Assembly (NCBI GenBank): GCA_963556145.1
Contig: OY744465.1
Location: 124,001 to 188,000, forward strand
Direction of reading: 5' to 3'
DNA: 64,000 bases
Source: Hygrocybe punicea
Taxonomy: Eukaryota; Basidiomycota; Agaricomycetes; Agaricales; Hygrophoraceae
The position numbers and the translations under genes are program-made. Positions 21,612-32,820 of the stretch are shown piece by piece. Below the pieces are notes generated by a model. The model was not told where the DNA came from. It saw nothing but the letters and a program-made list of their open reading frames with translations, and did no database searches. Positions within the stretch are counted from its first letter, which is position 1. Each line of letters begins with the position of its first letter.

Positions 21612-22590
21612 ATGTGCCAAGCCAGGTTTTTGGTCCATCAAGGGTCCATGTGAAATTTCTACCCCCTCCCAAGCATAAACAGCTTCCTAAACCAGATTTG
21701 TAAGCTCAGCAATGTATTTTCAAGCTCTGATATGCTAAATGCTGATGCCACTGATAACCTGTCAGCCTATTCATGATGCAGAACATTAAGCAGACTGCAG
21801 TGATGAATGCTCTGTTGTCCTGGAAAGTACAGAGGGCTTGCCAGGGAGTTACAGCATGGGATTAGGGAGAAGAGAAGGCTGAGTCAAATACTGATGCATG
21901 GTGTGGTGTATGTCTCTCTGGATTTGGCGAGACTCCAGGATCCAACACCAAAAAAGGCCACAAGTAATACAGCTTGCTGATACCACTTCTCTATATCATT
22001 TTCTAGTTCTTCTTCTTCAGCCATTAGCAAGGTGCAAGCATCACAAAACATGTTGTCCATGTGTGAGACAGAAGGCTTTTCAATTTATGATTTGAGAAAT
22101 TCAGTTATGTTTTCAGGCTACAGTTTGGGACTGCACACAGACTTAGACACAGGTTTTATTTGCAATTCCTAAGTGGTCAATTCTAGGATATGATCTAGGT
22201 TCAGTGCGATGGATTACTTCTAAATGTGATTAGTGTTGTGGGCAAAACTCCCACAGCCAAGCACCAAGCACTGGTGCGGTGAAACGCTGTTGGAGAGGGG
22301 ATGGCAAATGTTGGCAACACTGGCACAACTGGTGATGGCTTTTAGGGTGTATATTCTGTAACTACAAGCCAAGGGCCGGTAACAGAGACTTTAAATCCCA
22401 TTTCTCTCCACATGGTCCCTTGTCTCCATGTATTGAACTCTCCTCTCCAAATGTTGGCCTTGGTCATAAACCTCAGCAATATCAGCAGGATGGCCACCTG
22501 ATGTTTTAGTGACAAAATATTGATATATTGCACTTTTGGAGTATGAATCTTTGGCACACTGAGTCTGAAATAGTTGTCAAAATTTGATAC
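21612..22590. other. No gene recognised
   Basis: About 1 kb between the KDZ element and the Fot1/Pogo remnant. The sequence is AT-rich with no motif-bearing frame. A short CACCAAGCACTGGTG palindrome lies near 22,260. Confidence 0.4.
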
Positions 22591-22594
22591 TCAA

Positions 22595-24253
22595 CACTTA
22601 AAGAGAACCCCTCATAACACATACCTCTGATAATACATAACCCTTTATAACACATAGCTCCATCCATCCACCAAGTCAGTGGGTGGGGAATTGCATAGCA
22701 TAATGCATAGGTCCACAACAATGCATCACACATACCCCTCGGCAGGCAAAACACATAGGTATACCTACTACTATATTCTGTCCCAATTTCTTCCCTTCTC
22801 CACAATTTGCCAGCACAAACAAACCCAGTTGCTCATGCAGAGAAGCAAGTCGAGGAGGCACTTGACAAATTGGTTGCTACAGGGGCACTTCAGACAAGGA
22901 ACAAAATGGACATAGTCTCTTCTCAACCCAGCTGGCATGTCTTACACCTTGATGGAAACATCTGATCAGGAGATTTACAAGGCTGTTATCAATACCATCA
23001 TGGCACATGAGAACATTGAGATAAATGGCAGTGATGATGTTGATGATGATGATGTTGAGCCTCAGCCAACTCAGCGTTGAAAGGGTGCACTGCGGTAATG
23101 TGAATGGAATCAAATACCAACTCTACCACAGTGCTGTATGAATTCTGAGGGGTTCAATCTCAATCCAAAAGGTTAATAAAAATACTCAGAGGTGCTCTGG
23201 ATAGTGGCGATGATGTTTCCGATGTGCACGATATGCGCGATGTGCGCGGCGTGTGTGAAACAGTCGGCGATGTTTTTGGCATATATGTAGCACTTTATAG
23301 AAGGAACGCAAAGTTTAATAGAGTACAGCGGAGCTATCGCATGGACGGCGCAGTAAAGAGGTGATATGATAGACTGGAATCGGGGGTATACAAGATGTCT
23401 CCCTAGTACATAAACTATAGGGGGTATTTATGCGAAGTTGGTTGTTAGGACAATAAAGGGTGAAGAAGGCAAGACAAATAGACGGTGCGCGATGGAACTA
23501 TGGTGCAATAGGAATGAAATGGAACTGAAACAAAGGGTATAACACCATGCGAAGCAATTTCCAAAATATCTAGAGGATAGGAGCTATAATGTTTGAAATA
23601 AGTGAAACATGTCACATAAAGACTTCCCTGGAACCGGAACAGAATTGGAATGGAATAGGGTGAATGGTATAAGCATGGATGATGTCAGAGAGGCTCGAAA
23701 TATGTTTCCGAAGGGGGCCGAAGCACTCCGAAGAAAATCGCCATAATGTCAAATTATCGCCCGTATCGCGTGCATATCGCAGTCGCATCGCAATGGAGAT
23801 ACATATAAATCGGGATGTTTTGCAGTGAATCGCAGCATGTCGAGGCTAGAATAGGTCCAATAGAACATTTTCATGCTTAGGGACGTGCGCTGCGTATCAG
23901 CGTGACATCCTCAAGGCAGTGTCAACCGTCAGAAAATACACCAGCAACTTGAATGATCCATAGCATGAAGGATTGAGGCCCTGTTGGGTTCATTCAATAG
24001 ACAGCTCCACCTTGAGGAGACCAGGAATATGAAAGAGACTGTTTTAACTGATTTTTTTAAGATGCTACCTTAGATATAACTTTACAATCATCTCTGTGCC
24101 ATAATTTAGCACAGATCTTCAGTTCTAAGTTTTTCTGAATTTTTGGTGATTTTTCGAGCCTATTCTTAGCATACCTCTCCAAACACATAACCCTCATCAA
24201 ATGCATACTCTGGGCTGTCTACTGGGTACGCGTTATGAGGGGTTCGACTGTAC
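22595..24253 (+). mobile_element. Fot1/Pogo (Tc1-mariner) element remnant
   Basis: Near-matching inverted termini contain GAACCCCTCATAAC (left at about 22,602; right, complementary, at about 24,230-24,245). The right end reads GGTTCGACTG followed by TA, as expected for TA target sites. Plus-strand readings at about 22,840-23,090 encode QVEEALDKLVATGAL and DQEIYKAVI...GSDDVDDDDVEPQPTQ, which match the C-terminal tail of Fot1/Pogo DDE transposases. The CENP-B-type and DDE parts were not found. The interior from 23,190 to 23,900 is unrelated CpG-containing sequence with GCGATG/CGCATCGC repeats, so the copy is internally deleted or interrupted. Confidence 0.62.
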
Positions 24254-24259
24254 CTGCAG

Positions 24260-24500
24260 AAAATTCCAATTGGCACCTCCATATGCCGGAGTTGCACCAG
24301 GTATTGCCAACAACACTAAATATGATCTAAGCACACCAGCTGTTGTGTCACATGACTGCCTAATTTGGACATTTGAATGTTCGGCTAACCGTGGTCTGGA
24401 CCGGCCTCAATCTTAAAAAGGCCATATATGGTGATTCAGTGAAAAAAAGGAGATTTTGAGTTTGAACAACTAGTACTCCTGTCTCCTTCCTCAACCACAA
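24260..24500. other. Short intergenic gap
   Basis: Nothing specific was recognised. It may hold the promoter of the gene that follows. Confidence 0.3.
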
Positions 24501-24501
24501 G

Positions 24502-25598
24502 ATGCTTTCTTTCTTCCCCCTTCAACAACCTAGTGATTTCTCGTCAGAATACCTTTTGTTTAGGATGAAATCCATGGCCCACGATCTGCAGGGGTCCATC
24601 AAACCTACCCCTTCTGCTACACAATCTGGCCCCGAGTCGTCAACTCAACGCTTGATGTTTGTGGGAGATAGTCACATAAGCACACTCAGGCTGGACACCT
24701 AGTGTCTACCTTTTGATCCCACCCCCCAACAGGAGGCCATGTTTATCCTGCCCAATCTCATGACACAATGGATTGGGCAGGAGCAAATAAATGCTCTTGT
24801 CACCGCACACTGGAACGAATTCATGGTTGAGGAGGTTATCCTTGTGCAAGAGGACCAGCAATTTGGACGGGAGGCTGAAGATGTGGCCCAAGTGCAGCTT
24901 ACCCTTCACAAGCTGGAACGCGCGAGACTCGAAGTGGAGTGCTACTCAGACGCGATTGCGAAGGCAGCACGAACCTGGAGAACGGCAGATTGCCCTCTTC
25001 CCAGTGAGTTGGCTTGTCTCGTATGATGAACATGATTCTTACATCACGTCAGCTGAAATTCATGCCAGTTGCGATCAAGACCTGCCACCCGATGGAGTCT
25101 CGGAAGATTCAGACAAGGGCACGTGAAAGGGTGAAGATTGTAGGAGTCCGACACACACACCTGTACTACCTTCCATTGCCGCTGTCCCTCTACACACAGC
25201 TGTATGACAACTTCTCATGTCAGAGTATGATATTTATAACAGTAACTTCACTCATACTATGTATCATGGTGCAGACCTGATCTGATCAAAGCCCACGTCC
25301 GTGTCATGCTCGGAATCACAAATGGGTCCCAGTGCGTCTCAGCAGCATCACTCGAGTTCGTGATAGTCGTGATGCTCAGCGGACCGAATATTATGGTGTA
25401 TCCCTGCTATCATATTGCAACCTTGAGAAATCCAAATCAATGGGTGCTGTGGCCCTTACGGTCTATTTACAAGCTGCACTCATGGTAATCAACCGTTCCC
25501 CGCGTCATAAATACCTGACAGCCATTACACCTGACAAAAAGTTTGTAAAAATCAGCCTCAAGAAGACCTGTTCCGGTGATGCTTTCCAACTGGAGTAG
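24502..25598 (+). pseudogene. Unrecognised multi-exon gene
   Basis: A plus-strand frame starts MLSFFPLQQPSDFSSEY and runs through one TAG (24,700) without a shift into CLPFDPTPQQEAMF, INALVTAHWNEF and a helical, charged stretch ending TADCPLPS. A plausible intron (GTGAGT at about 25,006 to CAG at about 25,071) leads to VAIKTCHPMESRKIQTRA and VGVRHTHLYYLPLP. Further plus-strand frames to 25,598 include GVSLLSYCNLEKSK and a C-terminus SGDAFQLE. I do not recognise a family. Its position between two transposons suggests cargo or a dying host gene. Treating 24,502 to 25,598 as one gene is an inference from frame and splice continuity. Confidence 0.45.
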
Positions 25599-25599
25599 C

Positions 25600-26330
25600 A
25601 TCTCAAATTCGGTTTTTCGTGGTGCACGTGCAGGCAGATCGATTGTCTGGATCTTCTTGATCTCGATATCTGCGAAAGTCGGCCTTCCTAGATGATAAAT
25701 CTGCACTCAGCGGTGTTCAGGAATAATGCAGAGTGACAAGACTTGCCAAAAGGATTCGGTGATGTGTTCAACTCAGATTCGGATGTGGGCTTGAGACATT
25801 CCTTTTGCTTTGCCTCAAAATCGCTGCCATGGCCATGACCGCCAGACAAATTTTTTGCAACTAGCACGGCGCCCAACCTGACCGTTTGAGAAGGAAAAAA
25901 AGGTTGGGAATTTAGCGCTACGTGAAAAGGGGGTGACTGACTGATGTACAGGGCCTGAATCATTGGCTGCATCGCTTGCATGAATATTGAAGTTGGTTTG
26001 GTTTGTGAGTGTCAAACTCGGAGGCGACCCGGAGATATGGAGGTTGCGCCAGAATCTGCCCAAGTCGCGATGTCGGCGTCTGGGTCGCAAGCTTGGCGAC
26101 TCAGGTGTATTGGGGTGAGTCTTATCATCATAGGGATCGAAACCAGTCCCTGACCATGACACCTTGAGCCTTTATGGGCGTGGAGTTTTAGGGATCAAGG
26201 CGGCGGACTTGGGGGCACTTTGCGATTGTGCAAGTCTACGAGACATTATACGGAGTACTCGAGTGTTAAATGTTAAATGTGAAACTGAGCTCGCAGTGAC
26301 TAAATGTTTGACAACAGAGAAGTTAGTATC
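25600..26330. other. No gene recognised
   Basis: About 700 bp up to the hAT insertion. Overlapping minus-strand frames (to 26,162) are open, but I see no known motif. Confidence 0.35.
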
Positions 26331-26338
26331 TGCACTTG

Positions 26339-29300
26339 TAGTGTTGCTGCGGTCCGGTTCGGTCCGGTTCTAACACATATTTACCCGAACCCTGAACTGG
26401 ACCAGAGGTCCGGTTCTTAGATTTCTTTGAACCTTGAACTGAACCAGTGTTGAACCGGTTCAGTAGGTCCGGTCCAGGTTCAGGCTTGCCTGAACTCAGA
26501 ACCGGACCCATTTATTTATGTAAAATATTGTACATAGTTCACTACTCAATCACTTCATCCTCACCGTCAGAATCCAATGCATCCAATGCATCAACAATGT
26601 CAATAATATGCCTTTCTGCATCTTCCGCTGCCACAATATGTCCATTACGGTATGCACTCTTGAGAATCTGAAGCGACTCGAACATCAGCAGGTTTAAGCG
26701 GTTGCGGCGGCGTGTTCCCATCAGGGCACCACTGGAGAATGCCCGTTCCAATGGCACTGAGGACCCTTGTAATCCCTTGCCATACATGACAGTGTCGGGT
26801 ACTGCGTTGCATGTTGCTGCATTACACCCATCATTAGACAGTAGCCCGACTCGGAGCAATCCGATCAGGATGTACCCCCCACCATCTGACAACATCCTCA
26901 ATATGTTCTTCCAGTGGCACTGCAAGGTAGGCCGTCAGTTCCTCGTGGGGGTTAGTCTGCGCCGTATCACAATCCTTTCGGGCCTTCACAGCCGCTCACA
27001 TCCACGAGTGCCCATACAGCACACCTTTCATAGTAGGAACATCTGATAATGCATTCAATATCTCACTATCTCGAGATAGGCACAACACTAACCTTCGAGG
27101 ACGTTAGTTACATGCGGTTGATCTGCTTCTGGCTGCACATAATATGAGTCATACTTTGGATTGTATAAGATCAGATGCTTCGGCAACAGCGAATTCATAG
27201 TACTCACCACAGAATACAATGATTCCATCCCCTCCTCATAGTATGCTGAGTCCCAGTTGTTTTCCGCATATGCAGTTTTGAAATTCGGATCCAGAGCTAC
27301 ATTCATCGTGAGTCATCTTCAGGCCATGAAGCCAAACACCCACCGAGACATATGAAGTATGCATCCGTGTCGTCGACACTGCGATACCATTTGCGGAGAT
27401 TCTCGAGCCCATTCTCGAAGGCCTCAGACATATCTCTGAATTTGGGCTGCTGTGCCATATTTTCCCACTGTTGCTGTAGGAATTCCAGAACCGGAATCGT
27501 ATGCGAGACAGTTGGATTGCATGAGGAAGAGAATGACTGGGTCACGGTTGCAGGTTCCTACATAGACACGATCAGTACACAATAGTCACGGAGATGAAAG
27601 ATTGATCACTCACTTGCAGGACTTTGCGCACCTTTTTGATGTGCTCCCAATCCCTCTTGGTCAACTTGAAATCTGCGTAGAGCTTGTTTCCTTTGAGGTC
27701 AGGGACTTCCTCGCTGTCATCCGCCAGCTGTACGAAACGAATAAGACCCTGTATGCAAGGCACGTCAGTCACGACGCCAAGCTTGTGAAATCATCAACGA
27801 ACCTTCTGTAGCTTGAGTATACAATCTAAAAATTTGAAAAGAGATGCCCAGCGGGTGTGAATCCAGGTGAGAAGTTGTAATGTGGGGATTTCGGCCTCTT
27901 CGCAATACTTCTTGAAGAAGGCGCATGCCTGCGGGGATTTGCAGATCTGGAATGCATGACAACGCATAAGCTCACCCGACAGAGGTACAAACCATGAATG
28001 CATACCTGTTTGACCAAAGTGAGTGCCTTGCCAACAGCGTCAGCTGCAGCTGCGTCCAATCCATCATCCGTGTCACTATCGTTTTCGTCCCCATTGCCAC
28101 CCATATCTAGTGAGGCGAGTGCAGAGTCCAGCTCATCAAGGTCGAGTTCTTTGTGATCATTGCGTGCTTTGTTGACAGCAGTCCTAACTTTCTTGAGTAC
28201 ATTCATGGTTGAAGTCGGAGAGATGGCATTGATAAATTTGCCGGTTGAGACATGGATAGTGTGCTCCATGCACCGCACACGCCGCTTCTTTGCATCCCAC
28301 CTAGATTTCTTGGGGTCAACATGACGCCCGAGAGCCTTCAACACGACATCGTTGTTGGGTGCATTGTCGGCTGTACCCCACCCAAGCTGCATGTCATCAG
28401 TCATGGTTGGAATCATAGGCAGGGCAAACAAGAACTACCTTATCACATATTCCATAATGATCCACCGTTCTGATCAATAAATTACCCATGTTCAAACCGG
28501 TGTGGCGACCTGTGAAGGGTGCGAAAGCAAGTTGCTCACTGTGCAACTTCCACTGTTGCGGGTTCTCTGCCGGCACATCAATGTAGTGGCCCGTGACTGA
28601 AAGAAATGGCATGCCCATCTCAGATGTCCATGCATCAAACGTGAAAGATATTTGACCCGGCACTCTCTGCATATGATCAATGAGTTACTAAGTTTTGGCT
28701 ATGGGGACCCAAGACTCACCGACAACCTTTCTTTCATTCATTCTTCCACTACCTTCGCTCTCTTAATGATTTCCTCTGTTAGCTTAGTACGATGTGGTAT
28801 CTCCTGATCAGTGAGTGAGGGTCAGCAGTATTGCAATAGACATCGAAAATAACCCTGGTCAATGAGCCGAAATGCCTGTAACAAACTTGTGAGCACAACT
28901 TGTGAGCATGAGATAAGATTCAACATGCCTTATCCTCTGAGACTACAAGTTCGATGACATAATCCAACAAGCCTTGTGTAGAGAATGCAGGTATGCGAGG
29001 TTCACGTGTCACACTGGCATCCAGCATGGCTTGTTTCATAGCATTTGTAGCTGAAGGGGGAATCGCTTGTTCATGCATAGGTATCTTATTTCGCGTGCAT
29101 GATTTCTTGTAGGCTTCAAAGTGGCCGGCATTCCTGTATGGAGCGATGAATGTCAGACAGAGGTAATTCGTAATAAGGGACACATACCTTCAGATGTGTG
29201 AACGCAAGCTAGATATTCCACCTGTAAAAAAGGCCCTATGGCGAGGGAGTCCGGCTTTCTGGCACAGAACACACCAGTGGCCGTCCTCGAGCTGACCAGA

Positions 29301-30588
29301 GTCAGGGTTGAGACTCTTCCTGTCTCGTTGGAAAATGGTATGGACATCGGCCGTGCGGTCGTCCTTGGAACGATCAGCCTTGACCCTAGCCTGGAATTGA
29401 AAAGACTGTAAGATATGAAAAGAAAAAAGGCAGATCAGGACTCACCTCATGATCCTGCTTTGCTAGGCCCTTAGTAAACTCATATGCATCCTTGGCATCC
29501 AGCATCTCAACATCATTGTTCTGATCTTCATCGCGATCTTCAATATTGTCCTCTACGTTTGTGGTAGTGTCAGTGGCTCCCTCGGTAGCGTCGAGTTCCT
29601 GCTCATGGTCGGTAGCATTGAGTTCTTCATCACTGTTAGAGCTGGATACAATGCGACGACGTGTGGAGGAAGTTGCCTTGCTGCTAGCTGGTTGCTTGCA
29701 CTTGCGTGCATTGGCCTGTGTCAAAATGTTGTCCGGATCTGTGACTCTTGCAGAGGGACGCAAGACCCAGCCAGATCGGCGAGCGCCAGTGACCTTGGGT
29801 GCTGGGGTATGAGCGGTGTTACCGAGAAACTTGTCGAGAGTGGTTGGGACTTGGGAAGAAATCGAAGCATGCGAGGATGTAGCTGTGAGGGGGCGGGACA
29901 CCGATGGGGCGGAGATAGGGACGACATCGTTAGCATTGTTGTACCAAACAATGTCTTCGGCGTCGAGAAGAGTTCCATCTGCAGCTACAGCACAACCCAA
30001 CATGTTATCGAAGTGGGGGAACCTGAATGGCTTCAAAATGCGTACCTTTTGACTGGGAGCTGAGCCTAACATCTGGATGAAACAAAAAGGGTATGGGGGA
30101 GACAGAAAATGAAATATAAATACAAAAAAAGGCCCTGGTATGGATAAGAAAAAGACTCATCATTGAAAATACAGTGGATCGAGACAATCTGAAAAGTTGT
30201 GTTGTGAGTGATTAAGCCATACCAAGGATGCGATCTAACCTTTGAGCGGATGAGATCGCCTGTTGTGCCGGTGCATGATGAAATTGTGGTTGTCGTGGCC
30301 ATCAGCAGAGGCAGTTGAATAACAAATCAGGGGAGAGCCCACTGTGGGCTGTGACGATAGGCAGAGTAAGTGGGTAAACAGATCGCGACGTGCCAAAAAC
30401 ACGTGATCACCGGTTCACCGGTTCGAACTCCCTGGAACCGGTTCAGCAAGATTGCCCTTGATCCAGAACCAGGAACTGGACCGGCCGGTCCGGTTCCCCA
30501 ATTTGCCTCAACTGGACCTGAACCATGGTCCGGTTCGGGTAGGTTCAGGTTCGAACCCCGGTTCTAGAACCGAACCCCAGCAACACTA
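26339..30588. mobile_element. hAT transposon with TIRs and 8-bp target duplication
   Basis: Termini are TAGTGTTGCTG at the left (26,339) and CAGCAACACTA at the right (ending 30,588). They are flanked by the perfect 8-bp repeat TGCACTTG (26,331-26,338 and 30,589-30,596). Subterminal regions carry arrays of CCGGTTC/GAACCGG (26,350-26,515 and 30,410-30,575). The single gene inside is a hAT transposase on the minus strand. The element is 4.25 kb, in the range for hAT. The perfect duplication and high coding integrity suggest a relatively young insertion. Confidence 0.95.
26542..30302 (-). pseudogene. hAT-family transposase
   Basis: The start is the ATG at 30,302 (MATTTTISSCTGTTG). Exons in order are an N-terminal Ser/Thr- and Asp-rich linker (29,450-30,030); a BED-type zinc finger (HWCVLC...SSLRSH and HFEAYKKSC, 29,290-29,090); the RNase H-like domain with FTFDAWTSEMGMPFLSVTG (about 28,640) and DNAPNNDV; a large helical insertion with an acidic region; and the C-terminal dimerisation motif VPLERAFSSGALMGTRRRN followed by FESLQILKSAYRNGHI (about 26,640-26,750), ending VIE at 26,542. 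At least one TGA lies in frame (28,822-28,824, where relatives have CRPSL). The reading before the dimerisation motif (about 26,790-26,870) seems frame-shifted. Otherwise nearly complete. Confidence 0.9.
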
Positions 30589-30946
30589 TGCACTTGTAAA
30601 GCAGGCCCTTTATATCCTTGGACTGCAGTGAGCTCGGATACCATAATTGGGAAATTTTGACTGACGTCACAGCTGGCTGAAGTGGTACTGTCACCTTTGG
30701 CCATATAAAGGCATTGCGACATAGCTCGATATCGTCTGGCCTATTCTGGAATATCTTACATGTGCACATGACTTAATGGTCCTTCGAGCAGCAGTCCACT
30801 TTGTGCCTGAATGACTTCAAGTTGAGCTAAAACGCATGAAACTGATGATTGCTCAGCTTCACCAGATTCCCCCACCTTGGCAGACACGCTTCTGCGGCAG
30901 CACATTCAAGTTATTGCTACTGTTTTGCCATCAATCCCAATTAGTA

Positions 30947-32611
30947 ATGCCTGCAGGTGCTACTAGCAATCAGACCATCGGGGGAAGTTCGGCAACTTGG
31001 GACCCCATCGTATCGCCATCTACAGGCACCTCTGACCCTGTTGGCAACCAAATGAATACCGTGACACAGAAACGAGTCTTTGAGGTCCTTTCAAGTAGTC
31101 TCACTCAGACAGGTCACAAAAAGAAGCATAAGAAGTAGCTCAATAGCTTCCCCGCTCAAAATACATAACTCAATTGGCTTATTCACATACAGAGACGATG
31201 TGCTTCTTCCTTATGTAAATGCAGGACGATGGATTCCACGAGCAATCAGCCCTTTCATTAACATCACAACTATGTTTTGGGTTGGAATTGCAGCGACTAG
31301 CAATCACGATAAGGAGCCTGGTGATGAGAACGAATTCATGTCACCGTTGTGGGTAGAACAGTACTCGGCATCATCAGATTTTAACCATCTCGCATAGCTC
31401 CTTGCAGGAACGCCAGCGTCTCACAAAGATTCACAATGACGTGTTGGATTTGGTGACCGGATTACGCGACCAGATGTCCAATTTTGCAACCGATCCCGAG
31501 GCTCTCAATAATATCATTGATGTGGTATGTTTTTTGCCCTCTTATGTATGTTGACAATCTTACTAGTACATTATTTCCTTTTAGATGGTTGATGCTGCCA
31601 AAGGTGCACGTTCAGACGATACTGGCGGCTTGAAGATGAAAGCAGTACTCTACATCCCACTCAACGCCAAACAAGATGCCTGCGTTCCTCCCATTACCAA
31701 TGAGAAGTCAAAGTCTGATTGAGGTTTCAATCACCCGATGATCTCACACTTGCTCTGCCCCAGGAAACTCCTGGACCAGTACAATATGAATCCTGAGTAA
31801 GTGAATACCAGATCATTGATCAGCGAACTGCAAGGTGATTTGGCAAACCAGGGGTTTTCATGCAAAAGTCTTAGATGGCACAATCAAAGTCATTGCTGAT
31901 GACTGGCCCACCTTTTTGTATCAGGAAGGTGTATATGATCCTGACGAAATCGATAAGGGTCTGCTGTGTGGGAACTTCTTGCTATGGGTCACTCAATCAC
32001 TCATCTTCCCGTGTCTTCGCTGATGTCACTCTTGTAGGTATACAAACATATTTTCACCTCGCCTTCGTCTGCACTCAAGGATTCTCCGGGAACAAATGCT
32101 ACCCGATCCGGGAATGCCAAATTACACAATATGACCAGGGTCACACTGGCTACAATCGCATATGCCACTGTCCAGGTGCATCAATGATCTAATTTTATGC
32201 ATCTACTTTGACAGATGAAGTTGAGGAAGGCTCGGTTTTTTATGAGTACTGCAGAAGTATGGTGTATTCAAGACAGTGATTTTAATCTGGAGGACTTTCA
32301 TACTGGAATACTGCAACTTTTTGAGCCATGTGTGGCTGATTCAACCGATGAATGGGCCACTGAGACATTGGCATGGTGGAACACGTAACCATCTTGATAT
32401 TCTTTTGACTTGTATCTCTTGATTGATTTCATTGTCCGTAGTGCCGTATTTGGAACGAGTGCAAAGCAAGCCGAACCTCCAGCACAATACCTCCGGTCAC
32501 CCAAGTGATCGTACCATCCTGGATGCCCAGTGTGCGGCCCACTGTGCCCAACGCAGCAATATTAATACTACTACCACTACCACTACTACTACTACCCAAC
32601 CATCTGTGTGA
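30947..32611 (+). pseudogene. DUF6698-like protein, decayed
   Basis: The start is chosen at MPAGATSNQTIGGSS (30,947). Later exons give VLPYVNAGRWIPRAISPF, a helical part (LVTGLRDQMSNF), HPMISHLLCPRKLLDQYN (about 31,735-31,795), VLDGTIKVIADDWPTFLYQE and YDPDEIDKGLLCGNFLLW (about 31,870-31,990), TLATIAYATVQVH and a C-terminal acidic/Trp part to about 32,390. The motif order HxxxxxLLCPRKLL, DWPSFLYxE, GLLRG is that of DUF6698, a basidiomycete family of unknown function often found by transposons. At least one in-frame TGA (after NEKSKSD, about 31,721) and frame shifts are present. A poly-Thr tail at the end is from an ACT microsatellite (32,565-32,595). Confidence 0.65.
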
Positions 32612-32820
32612 ATATTATTTTGTACTTTGCGAGTATCTTTAACCCTTTTTCGCCATTCTTATGCATGTAAATACCAGTGAATGCTGGCTGTTGTGACTAC
32701 CGTGACCGTGACCACCTACTTGAAGTTCAACTGAAATTACCGCCCTCAGGCAGGCGGTTTCAACGTTTGAATGACATGCGCTTCTTCTTCTTCAAATTAT
32801 TTCTGATTTTTGGTGCTGCC

